Source: Chitinophagaceae bacterium (GTDB lineage Bacteria > Bacteroidota > Bacteroidia > Chitinophagales > Chitinophagaceae). Taken from it: 10,689 nucleotides of DNA. The notes under the pieces were generated by a model. The model saw only the letters and a program-made list of their open reading frames with translations. It was not told the DNA's origin and searched no databases. Both the position numbers and the translations under genes were made by a program. The stretch is from assembly GCA_019454915.1 (NCBI GenBank), contig JACFNM010000122.1, positions 1 to 10,689 of the forward strand, read 5' to 3'. The stretch's first letter is position 1. Every line of letters starts with the position of its first letter. Below, piece after piece: positions 1 to 6,781 of this stretch.

Positions 1-1
1 T

Positions 2-49
2 CGCTTTTTGGATATAAAATTTGAAATAACAGATGACCGATTTAAGTAA
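2..49 (+). CDS. Possible 3' end of an upstream gene (fragment)
   Basis: This frame is open from the window edge to a TAA at 47-49 and would encode about fifteen residues ending in EITDDRFK. The stop lies 27 bases before the ATG of the next gene, a spacing like that of the other genes here, so it could be the tail of the preceding gene in the operon. The fragment is too short to assign to a family, and the other two frames close by position 24, so the frame is favoured only weakly. Confidence 0.3.
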   Translation, partial: RFLDIKFEITDDRFK

Positions 50-76
50 AACAGTAAGCTAAAAAGACAGTCGAAG

Positions 77-718
77 ATGAGAAAAATTGTTATCGCGGGT
101 GCAGGTGGGTTTGCCAAGGAAGTGTATTTGACGATTGAGGATATAAACAGGATAGAGCCACGCTGGGATTTTTGGGGATTCTTTGACGACGACCTGGAAA
201 AGGGGAAGTTTTTCATGGATTTCAAAATAAAAGGAAAAATTTCTGATATCAATCAAATTGACGAGGAGATAGACGTGATTATTGCAGCAGGAAAATCTCA
301 AAATATTCATTCCATTCGGGAGCAACTATGCTCCGATAAACTAGATTTTCCAAATCTGATCCATCCTTCCAGCCAGTTTTTACACTTCAAATCGCTGACT
401 ATCGGCGTAGGGAATATTATTCAACCACTATCCTCGCTGTCTGCAGATAATAAAATCGGAAATTATAATGTATTTAATGCTGGAGTTAGGATTGGCCATG
501 ATACGATTATCGGCAATTTTAATACGTTTGCAACATCCACGTTGATTTCCGGAGGAGTGGAGATCGGCGACGGCAATGATTTCGGAATGAATTCCGGTGT
601 TATACAATACAAGAAAGTTGGAAATCACAATATAATCGGGCCAATGTCGGTCTTATTTAAGAGTGTAAAAGATTACGGCCATTATATGGGCGTACCTGCT
701 TTACCTACCGGTATATAG
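77..718 (+). CDS. PglD/NeuD-like sugar O/N-acyltransferase (hexapeptide repeat), copy 1
   Basis: A 213-residue protein with the two-part build of the PglD/NeuD family. The N-terminal Rossmann-like domain opens with IVIAGAGGFAKEV (residues 4-16) and has a GFFDDD stretch at 34-39. The C-terminal left-handed beta-helix is built of imperfect hexapeptides (about residues 108-195). The family's catalytic base is matched by His141 in RIGHDTIIGNF. Known members transfer an acyl group, usually acetyl from acetyl-CoA, to the amino group of a nucleotide-activated amino sugar in the cytoplasm. The C-terminus reads YMGVPALPTGI where many family members have G-x-P-A-K. It sits directly before an ACP, ketoreductase and two KAS III genes, so its donor may be a special acyl-ACP or acyl-CoA rather than acetyl-CoA (inference). 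The ATG start gives a normal family N-terminus. A role as serine or sugar O-acetyltransferase cannot be excluded. Confidence 0.85.
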   Translation: MRKIVIAGAGGFAKEVYLTIEDINRIEPRWDFWGFFDDDLEKGKFFMDFKIKGKISDINQIDEEIDVIIAAGKSQNIHSIREQLCSDKLDFPNLIHPSSQFLHFKSLTIGVGNIIQPLSSLSADNKIGNYNVFNAGVRIGHDTIIGNFNTFATSTLISGGVEIGDGNDFGMNSGVIQYKKVGNHNIIGPMSVLFKSVKDYGHYMGVPALPTGI

Positions 719-775
719 TGTAGGGGTATTTTCAAATAGATGATAAAAATCAACATTTAATCTCAATCTTTTTTT

Positions 776-1003
776 ATGGATAAAGACCAGTTTTTACAAG
801 CTTTCGCGGAACAATTTGATGAGACAGACCTTTCCGTATTTACCCCTTCAACCAAATTTAAAGAGTTGGACGAATGGAGTTCAATGGTGGCCCTGATGAT
901 TATTGCTATGGTTGATGAAAACTATAACAAGAAAATCACCGGAGCTGACCTAAGAGAGGCTGTCACGATAGAAGATCTGTTCAATCGTGTACATGCCAAA
1001 TAG
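776..1003 (+). CDS. Stand-alone acyl carrier protein
   Basis: A 75-residue acidic protein of the usual ACP length. The central motif LDEWSSMVAL (31-40) aligns with the phosphopantetheine site of carrier proteins (DSL). Ser36 is the predicted attachment serine, the aspartate before it is replaced by Ser35, and the following leucine is Met37. The helix after it (IIAMVDENY) and the ending TIEDLFNRV are typical of ACPs in polysaccharide loci. It would carry acyl intermediates as thioesters between the ketosynthases and the ketoreductase encoded immediately downstream. No phosphopantetheinyl transferase is present in the window, so activation would rely on a housekeeping enzyme. The ATG follows a run of seven T residues with no Shine-Dalgarno sequence, which is normal for Bacteroidota. 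Confidence 0.88.
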   Translation: MDKDQFLQAFAEQFDETDLSVFTPSTKFKELDEWSSMVALMIIAMVDENYNKKITGADLREAVTIEDLFNRVHAK

Positions 1004-1038
1004 ATGGATTATTTGTTAGCGAAAACCGGAAAAGAGCA

Positions 1039-1803
1039 ATGACGCTTAACTCATCGTTTCGTTTGGACGGTAAGCACATATTGGTAACGGGTGCATCATC
1101 CGGTATAGGTTTGAGTATTTGTCGCGCAATTATTGACGCCGGCGGCAGGGTAACCGGTACGGCCCGGAGGCAACAGCAATTAAGTGAAATGGTACGGGCA
1201 TCAGGAGAAGGAAAGGCTTCATCTATTCAGGCGGACCTGGCTGACGATACTGGAATTAAGAAAATAGCATCGGAAGTGGAGGAGGTTGACGGGGTGGTCT
1301 ATGCAGCGGGGGTATCGAAATTAACCCCTTTGAAATTTGTCAAGCGACAAGACCTGACGGAAGTGATGAACATTAACTACTTTGCAATGGTTTTACTACT
1401 ATCCCAACTGCTCAAGAACAAAAAAATTAAAAAGAACAACGATTCCTCTATTGTGCTGATTTCTTCCGTAGCCCAGCAAATCGGCACTAAATCATCTTTG
1501 ATTTACACAGGCAGTAAAGGAGCCATGTCATCAGCCGCCCGCGTCATTGCCAACGAGCTTGCTCCGCAAAGAATCAGAGTAAATACCATCGAGCCTGGCA
1601 TGGTTCGGACGGATATGACGGCTGAGATGGAAAATATATTATCAACAGAAACCATTGAAAAAGACAGACTAAAATACCCGCTGGGCTATGGTGCTCCGGA
1701 GGACGTGGCCAACGGGGCGATTTTTCTTCTTTCGGATGCTTCCAGATGGATGACCGGAAGGTCGCTTACGATGGACGGCGGCAGGTATAGTCTGCTCGAT
1801 TAA
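1039..1803 (+). CDS. SDR-family 3-oxoacyl-ACP reductase (FabG-like)
   Basis: A 254-residue classical short-chain dehydrogenase. The dinucleotide-binding motif TGASSGIG lies at 17-24, YAAG at 88-91 replaces the common NNAG, and the catalytic set is Asn113, Ser143, Tyr156 and Lys160 (YTGSK). The ending WMTGRSLTMDGG matches the FabG-type C-terminus (TGxxxxVDGG). Arg residues after the second beta strand (TARR, 41-44) suggest NADPH use. FabG-like enzymes reduce 3-oxoacyl-ACP to 3-hydroxyacyl-ACP. The gene lies between the ACP and the first KAS III gene, which supports reduction of the ketoacyl product of those enzymes. Some SDRs in such loci act on sugars instead, but this neighbourhood favours an acyl substrate. 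No dehydratase follows, so the hydroxyl would be kept. Confidence 0.85.
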   Translation: MTLNSSFRLDGKHILVTGASSGIGLSICRAIIDAGGRVTGTARRQQQLSEMVRASGEGKASSIQADLADDTGIKKIASEVEEVDGVVYAAGVSKLTPLKFVKRQDLTEVMNINYFAMVLLLSQLLKNKKIKKNNDSSIVLISSVAQQIGTKSSLIYTGSKGAMSSAARVIANELAPQRIRVNTIEPGMVRTDMTAEMENILSTETIEKDRLKYPLGYGAPEDVANGAIFLLSDASRWMTGRSLTMDGGRYSLLD

Positions 1804-1812
1804 TATTTGAAT

Positions 1813-2871
1813 ATGGCATTACTGCACAACAGATTTGTATCTATTACCGGAATCAGTGCCTGCGTTCCCGGGCAAATTGAAAAGAACAGCGAGAACTCAT
1901 TTTTTCCTGAAGGAGATGTTAAGGCATTTATCCACAACGTGGGCGTAGAGGAATTTAGGAAGGCAGGTGAAGATACCTGCACCTCTGACCTATGCGTAGC
2001 AGCTGCAGAAAAATTATTGGAAGACACCGGGGTTGACAGAAGCGAGATAGGCTTACTTGTTTTCGTCTCGCAATCTCCTGATTATTATTTTTTGCCCAAT
2101 ACAGCCTGTATCATACAGGACAGATTAAAATTAAGCAAAGAGACGCTGGCGTTTGATGTCCCTCTTGGATGCAGTGGCTATATTTACGGGTTGAATTTGA
2201 TTGCTGCATTTTTGTCGTCAGGACAAATGAAAAGGGGACTTTTGTTGGTTGGAGATACCGCTTCAAAAATCCCATACCCCAAAGACAAAAGCAGCAGCAT
2301 GTTGTTTGGCGACGCCGGCGCAGCCACACTTCTTGAATATGATGAAAAAGCCGACGGGCTGTTTTTTCACATGGCAACGGACGGGTCTGGACATAAGGCG
2401 ATCATTGTGCCCGAAGGCGGATACCGGAACCGGTTCACCGCAAATTCACTGACAGCATACACCAATGAAGAAGGATTGACCCGCTCGCCCAACAGCCTCC
2501 ATTTGGATGGATTTGACGTGTTCTCATTTGGCATCAGTGAGGCTCCAAAGACTTGTAAAAAATTGATGGACCATCTTAAAATTACAACTGAGGATATTGA
2601 TTTTGCAGTTTTCCACCAGGCTAACAAAATGATGAATGAAAAGATTCGAAAGAAATTGAGCTTACCGGAAACAAAAGTTCCTTATTCGTTGAAACATTTT
2701 GGAAACACCAGCTCTGCTTCTATTCCTCTTACCATAGTAACGGAGCTGAAAACGGCTTTATCGAATCCGGTTAACAGGCTTCTCCTGTGTGGTTTTGGGG
2801 TAGGATTGTCCTGGGGAACCTTATATACAAATAACCGTTCTATTTTTGTTTCTGACCTGATTGAGATATAA
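1813..2871 (+). CDS. 3-oxoacyl-ACP synthase III (KAS III / FabH-like), copy 1
   Basis: A thiolase-fold ketosynthase of 352 residues when started at the ATG at 1813. A TTG two codons upstream (1807) is in frame, but the ATG is preferred. The full KAS III triad is visible: Cys120 in DVPLGCSGYIYGL, His268 in FHQANKMM and Asn298 in HFGNTSSASIP. The C-terminal GFGVGLSWG is also typical. KAS III enzymes condense a primer acyl-CoA with malonyl-ACP in a decarboxylative Claisen reaction. KAS III relatives that act as acyltransferases, such as CerJ, are known to differ at the Asn position, so this copy looks like a true condensing enzyme. It is 9 bases behind the ketoreductase and directly before a second KAS III. 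Its primer specificity cannot be read from the sequence. It is slightly longer than typical FabH (about 320-335). Confidence 0.9.
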   Translation: MALLHNRFVSITGISACVPGQIEKNSENSFFPEGDVKAFIHNVGVEEFRKAGEDTCTSDLCVAAAEKLLEDTGVDRSEIGLLVFVSQSPDYYFLPNTACIIQDRLKLSKETLAFDVPLGCSGYIYGLNLIAAFLSSGQMKRGLLLVGDTASKIPYPKDKSSSMLFGDAGAATLLEYDEKADGLFFHMATDGSGHKAIIVPEGGYRNRFTANSLTAYTNEEGLTRSPNSLHLDGFDVFSFGISEAPKTCKKLMDHLKITTEDIDFAVFHQANKMMNEKIRKKLSLPETKVPYSLKHFGNTSSASIPLTIVTELKTALSNPVNRLLLCGFGVGLSWGTLYTNNRSIFVSDLIEI

Positions 2872-2886
2872 AATTACCTTACACTG

Positions 2887-3906
2887 ATGTCGTCAATTTC
2901 TCCAGCTCGTATCTCAGCTATATCTTACTATTTACCTTCCACCGAACTCACCAACGAGCAGCTAAATGAACTTTTCCCGGAATGGAGTGTTGACAAAATC
3001 ATGAATAAAGTGGGTATCACCTCCAGGAGAGTTGCCGCTCAGCATGAATGCACCTCTGACCTTGCCGTGCAAGCGGCAAAGAAATTGATTGAAGAATACC
3101 AGCTCAAAACGGAAGCAATAGAATTTCTCATATTGTGCACACAGACCCCGGATTACTTTTTGCCCACAACGGCATGTCTGATCCATGAACGATTGGGACT
3201 ACTCCAATCGGCCGGAGCAATTGATATTAACCAGGGATGTTCGGGCTTTATATACGGATTAAGCCTGGCAAAAGGTCTTATAGCCTCCGGAGAAGCCAGC
3301 AATGTGCTGCTGATCACTGCGGAGACCTACAGTAAATTGCTGCATCCGGAAGACAAGGGTAACCGCTCTATTTTTGGCGACGGAGCGGCAGCCATTTACA
3401 TTCATGGAGAACAACAGGGCGGCTATATTGAGAAAATAGTGCTTGGAACAAATGGCACGGGAGCTCCCAATCTTATTGTAAAAAACGGAGCGATGCGATC
3501 TCAAAAAACCGGTGATAAGACTTTGCACACTAATGAAGAAGGTAATCCATATAACGATAATTACCTTTACATGAACGGCGCTGAGATTTTCAATTTCACG
3601 CTGGAATCAGTCCCTCTGCTCGTAAACAAGGTACTGGAAAAAAACAAACTAACCCTGGAAGAAATTGACCTTTTTGTTTTTCACCAGGCCAACAAGTTTA
3701 TGCTTGATTACCTGCGAAAAAAAATTAAAATCCCGACTGAACGATTCTTTGTTTATATGGCGCATTGCGGCAATACCGTTTCTTCTACGATACCCATCGC
3801 TCTTAAAAATGCTTTTATTGAAGGAAAAATCAAACCGGGTTCCCGTGTACTCATAGCCGGTTTTGGAGTAGGATACTCCTGGGGTGGCACGGTTCTTCAA
3901 TTTTAG
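2887..3906 (+). CDS. 3-oxoacyl-ACP synthase III (KAS III / FabH-like), copy 2
   Basis: A 339-residue paralogue of the gene just upstream, starting 15 bases after its stop. The triad is complete: Cys118 in DINQGCSGFIYGL, His266 in FHQANKFM and Asn296 in HCGNTVSSTIP, followed by GFGVGYSWGG near the C-terminus. The shared segments QTPDYFLPTTAC here and QSPDYYFLPNTAC in copy 1 show that the two belong to the same subfamily, but they have diverged widely elsewhere, so this is not a recent duplication. Both look catalytically intact, which fits either two elongation rounds with different primers or a pair working as a heterodimer (inference). The product should be a 3-oxoacyl-ACP for the SDR encoded upstream. 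Confidence 0.9.
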   Translation: MSSISPARISAISYYLPSTELTNEQLNELFPEWSVDKIMNKVGITSRRVAAQHECTSDLAVQAAKKLIEEYQLKTEAIEFLILCTQTPDYFLPTTACLIHERLGLLQSAGAIDINQGCSGFIYGLSLAKGLIASGEASNVLLITAETYSKLLHPEDKGNRSIFGDGAAAIYIHGEQQGGYIEKIVLGTNGTGAPNLIVKNGAMRSQKTGDKTLHTNEEGNPYNDNYLYMNGAEIFNFTLESVPLLVNKVLEKNKLTLEEIDLFVFHQANKFMLDYLRKKIKIPTERFFVYMAHCGNTVSSTIPIALKNAFIEGKIKPGSRVLIAGFGVGYSWGGTVLQF

Positions 3907-3962
3907 CATATACGAATAGTTTCTGAAAAGATAAATTGCAGAACTTACCTATCTATTTCTTA

Positions 3963-4586
3963 ATGTACCGATTTTTTTTTAAGAGGATACTGGATTTCAT
4001 CATTGCGACAACTGCCTTCCTGATCTTATTTCCGATATTCATAACAGTAGTGATTGTTCTTTCACTGGTGAATCGCGGAAAACCTTTTTTTCTGCAACCG
4101 AGGCCCGGAAAAAATGAAAGAATTTTCAGGGTAATAAAATTTAAAACCATGACCGATGAGAAGGGCACGGACGGAAAACTACTTCCCGATTATCAACGCA
4201 TCACTTCAGCAGGACGTTTTATCAGAAAGACTTCGCTGGATGAGATTCCTCAACTTCTCAACGTCATAAAAGGTGATATGAGTTTGATAGGACCCAGACC
4301 ATTGTTAGTCAGGTATCTGCCTCTTTACAATACAAAGCAGAAACGCAGGCATGAAATTCGCCCGGGAATTACAGGATGGGCACAGGTAAATGGGCGTAAT
4401 TCCATAAGTTGGGAACAAAAATTTGACTACGACGTTTGGTATGTGGATCATTGCTCCTTTTCATTAGATATTAAGATCCTCTTAATGACGATATTAAAAG
4501 TCTTTAAGAGAGACGGGATTAATGCAGAATCCAATATTCCGATGCGACCTTTTCTCGGAACGACTGAAAAAAATGACAGCCATTAA
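3963..4586 (+). CDS. PglC-like polyprenyl-phosphate sugar-1-phosphate transferase (initiating enzyme)
   Basis: A small bacterial sugar transferase of 207 residues when started at the ATG at 3963. An in-frame TTG at 3936 would add nine residues, but MYRFFFKRILDF is the normal family beginning. One hydrophobic segment (about residues 9-37) would form the membrane-embedded re-entrant helix of the monotopic phosphoglycosyl transferases. The catalytic Asp-Glu pair is residues 93-94 in SLDEIPQLLNV, followed by GDMSLIGPRP, and RPGITGWAQVNGRN lies further on. The family moves a sugar-1-phosphate from a UDP-sugar to undecaprenyl phosphate at the inner face of the cytoplasmic membrane, the first step of O-antigen, capsule or glycan assembly. 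With PglD- and PglE-like genes in the same operon, a 4-acylamido-4,6-dideoxy sugar is a plausible substrate. Codons 4-6 form a run of nine T residues. Confidence 0.9.
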   Translation: MYRFFFKRILDFIIATTAFLILFPIFITVVIVLSLVNRGKPFFLQPRPGKNERIFRVIKFKTMTDEKGTDGKLLPDYQRITSAGRFIRKTSLDEIPQLLNVIKGDMSLIGPRPLLVRYLPLYNTKQKRRHEIRPGITGWAQVNGRNSISWEQKFDYDVWYVDHCSFSLDIKILLMTILKVFKRDGINAESNIPMRPFLGTTEKNDSH

Positions 4587-4645
4587 AGGGGTTTGCAATC
4601 ATCCGGAACTTCCTCATTTTTAAAATACAGTTTTAAAACAACGTA

Positions 4646-5677
4646 ATGCACCTTAGAAGGTTTCTTTACCTACCCTACTATCTTCTCAAAACAAAATGGA
4701 GATTGGTTTTCCGATATTCACGCTTTGTAAAACGGGAAAAGAAAATTTCTTATCCTAAGCAAATCCGGGAAGTGATCTATACGATGATAAAACACAATGC
4801 CGCACCCATTGATTATTATTCCTACAGATTTTATGAACTACCGAAACGTGAATGGGGACTTTTTCCCTGCATGGGATTTATGTATGAATTTCAGCTCCGA
4901 ATGAACCCTCCTGACGCCAGAATTGTATTACATGACAAAATTAAATTTCTGGAAAAATTTGATACCTTGTCCGGGAGGAAATGGGCGTCGTTAGACTATT
5001 TGAAACGTGACAGAAAGTTTGCGGAAAATTTTTATAATACCGCCTGTTCAAAAATTGTTCTGAAAAAATCAACCGGAGGAGCCGGCAAACAGGTGGAGGT
5101 AATAGATGGTAAGAAATACTCTTTGGAGTCGATGCTGCACTTCATGGACACAGAAGGCTTCAATCTGGCAGAGCACTATATCGTTCAGCACGATGAACTG
5201 ATGAGGCTGTCGCCTGCCGCAGTAAACACCATCAGGATTGTGACCCAGTTTTTAGGAGACAGGGCAGTTATTTTACTTTCCTTTATAAGGGTCAGCGTTG
5301 ATGCGGATGTAGATAATCTATCCATAAACGATTTCGGAAAAAATTTCGGCGCTTCAATAGACCTGGAATCTGGCGAGATTAAGAATCCTGGTATTTACCT
5401 GGATATCACGAAACCTAAAGTATTTGAACACCCAATAACAAAGGTGCCTGTTATTGGGTTTAAAATTCCTTATTGGAACGAGTGTAAGACACTTGCCATT
5501 CAAGCAGCCGAATTAACGCCCGAAAACCGCTCCATCGGATGGGATATTGCGATTACCAATGATGGACCTGTATTGGTGGAAGGCAATCACAACTGGAGTT
5601 TGCTTAGTATGGTAATTGGATCCGAAAAATTAAAAAACGATTTTAAGTTATATTTGAATTCGCTAAAGAAGAAATAA
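4646..5677 (+). CDS. Sugar-transfer-associated ATP-grasp family protein
   Basis: A 343-residue protein whose C-terminal two thirds resemble the sugar-transfer-associated ATP-grasp family. The nucleotide-binding part contains KIVLKKSTGGAGKQV (136-150) with a glycine-rich loop. SPAAVNTIRIVT lies at 189-200. The metal-binding end is SIGWDIAITNDGPVLVEGNHNW (296-317, read as IGWDIAI and PVLVEGNHNW), where Asp300, Glu312 and Asn314 are likely ligands. ATP-grasp enzymes activate a carboxylate as an acyl phosphate and join it to an amine or other nucleophile. The family is common in polysaccharide clusters, but its substrates are not known to me. There is no signal peptide; the N-terminal 30 residues are basic and aromatic and might touch the membrane. 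The gene follows the PglC-like gene by 59 bases and is nearly fused to the next ATP-grasp gene. Confidence 0.8.
   Translation: MHLRRFLYLPYYLLKTKWRLVFRYSRFVKREKKISYPKQIREVIYTMIKHNAAPIDYYSYRFYELPKREWGLFPCMGFMYEFQLRMNPPDARIVLHDKIKFLEKFDTLSGRKWASLDYLKRDRKFAENFYNTACSKIVLKKSTGGAGKQVEVIDGKKYSLESMLHFMDTEGFNLAEHYIVQHDELMRLSPAAVNTIRIVTQFLGDRAVILLSFIRVSVDADVDNLSINDFGKNFGASIDLESGEIKNPGIYLDITKPKVFEHPITKVPVIGFKIPYWNECKTLAIQAAELTPENRSIGWDIAITNDGPVLVEGNHNWSLLSMVIGSEKLKNDFKLYLNSLKKK
5430..5459. repeat. Perfect 11-bp inverted repeat inside the first ATP-grasp gene
   Basis: ACCCAATAACA (5430-5440) and TGTTATTGGGT (5449-5459) are exact reverse complements separated by the eight bases AAGGTGCC. The repeat is wholly inside coding sequence, over codons for HPITKVPVIGF. 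No T tract follows, so it does not look like a terminator. It could form a hairpin in the mRNA or may be coincidental. Confidence 0.6.
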
Positions 5678-5679
5678 TC

Positions 5680-6768
5680 ATGTCAATAAATGTTCTATCG
5701 TCAGTTAAAAGAGTCCTGGTGACCGGTGTGGGTGGTCCTACCCCCCGTTCATTTGTACGATCCATTAAATATTTTGGAGGAGTACACAAAGACTTGTTTG
5801 AATTTATTGGCATAGACTCGAATCCACGGGCTTATGGATTATATGATAAGAGTTTATTCACCAAAACTTTTCTCGTTCCGCGCGCGGAAGAGGACCTTTA
5901 CTGGAGTAGAATTAATGAAATTATTATGGAGAACAATATAGATGCGGCTATTGTTCTTCCGGAATCCGAGGTACTGGAATGGGCAAAGAACCATTCGAGA
6001 CTTACGAAGAAAATTAAACTACATTTACCCGATTACCGGTTAGCCGAGGTTTTGGTTAATAAATTCAAACTGCATAATCTTTTAAAGGATACGGACTATA
6101 TCCCTCATTATATGAAATTGGACCCGAAAAATTTTTCTTATGATAGTCTAGTGCGTTTATTAGGCAACAAATTTTGGGTAAGAGGAACCGAAGGTTCAAG
6201 CGGGATGGGCTCGTTAAAGATAGACAGTGAAAAAAAACTGCATCAATGGATTGAGATGAATCCCGAGATTGATGAATTTCTTGCGACCGAATATCTTTCC
6301 GGCCGCAACCTGGCCTGTAAACTGCTCTACTTCAATAATGCTTTATTAGCTTCCGCCTGTGCGGAACGGGTGAAATACATCATGGCCAAGGTCGCCCCAT
6401 CCGGCATTACCGGCAATACGGCGTTCGGACGCTTATTAAATGATGCCCGACTGGTTGAGATAGGTACCACAGCATTAAGCCTGGTTTCAAGGGAAAAGGA
6501 TGTTGGGTTAAACGGCATATATACAATTGATTTTAAAGAAGACAGAAACGGAATTCCTAAAATAACGGAAGTGAATATCAGGCACGTTGCCTTTACATCG
6601 TCATTTGCGGCAGCGGGAGCAAATTTACCCTTACTTACGCTGCTTAAATTATTTGATGAAACGGATAGAACGGAAGAAACCATCCACTACATTTTCAGCG
6701 AGAATTACGTCTTTTTAAGGGATGTAGACGCCATGCCAGTCTTGCTAAAAGAGTCTGAACTTTTTTGA
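5680..6768 (+). CDS. ATP-grasp protein, carbamoyl-phosphate-synthase-large-chain-like
   Basis: A 362-residue soluble protein. An N-terminal Rossmann-like pre-ATP-grasp domain begins RVLVTGVGGPTPRSFVRSIK (11-30) and has IGIDSNPRAYGLY (43-55), as in CarB-like and PylC-like ligases. The ATP-grasp core shows FWVRGTEGSSGMGSL (165-179, glycine-rich loop), EYLSGRNLACKLLY (204-217) and a metal-site segment with Glu297 and Asn299 in ITEVNIRHVAF. These are marks of an ATP-dependent carboxylate-amine ligase, with unknown substrates. The ATG begins two bases after the stop of the preceding ATP-grasp gene, so the two are probably translated together and may act in one pathway. The two proteins do not look like duplicates of each other. 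Possible roles are attaching an amino acid or other carboxylate to an amino sugar, or amidating a sugar acid. Confidence 0.78.
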   Translation: MSINVLSSVKRVLVTGVGGPTPRSFVRSIKYFGGVHKDLFEFIGIDSNPRAYGLYDKSLFTKTFLVPRAEEDLYWSRINEIIMENNIDAAIVLPESEVLEWAKNHSRLTKKIKLHLPDYRLAEVLVNKFKLHNLLKDTDYIPHYMKLDPKNFSYDSLVRLLGNKFWVRGTEGSSGMGSLKIDSEKKLHQWIEMNPEIDEFLATEYLSGRNLACKLLYFNNALLASACAERVKYIMAKVAPSGITGNTAFGRLLNDARLVEIGTTALSLVSREKDVGLNGIYTIDFKEDRNGIPKITEVNIRHVAFTSSFAAAGANLPLLTLLKLFDETDRTEETIHYIFSENYVFLRDVDAMPVLLKESELF

Positions 6769-6781
6769 TAGTTAATCCTAC

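Noticed and set aside
5..23. TATAAAATTTG near the window start as a promoter for the first gene.
   Set aside because: The spacing is TA-AAA-TTTG, one base too long for TAnnTTTG, and an open frame passes through it that may be the tail of an upstream gene.
2841..2848. TATTTTTG, a match to the TAnnTTTG -7 box, 38 bases before the second KAS III gene.
   Set aside because: It is inside the coding end of the first KAS III gene and has no suitably spaced -33 element. A chance match is likely in AT-rich sequence.
4618..4638. TTTTAAAA occurring twice, 13 bases apart, in the gap before the first ATP-grasp gene.
   Set aside because: The units are short, low-complexity palindromes in AT-rich sequence, with no G-C stem for a terminator and no -7 box.
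6327..6683. A 118-codon open frame on the - strand.
   Set aside because: It lies entirely opposite the ATP-grasp gene at 5680-6768, which has clear family motifs. The antisense translation shows no recognisable domain.
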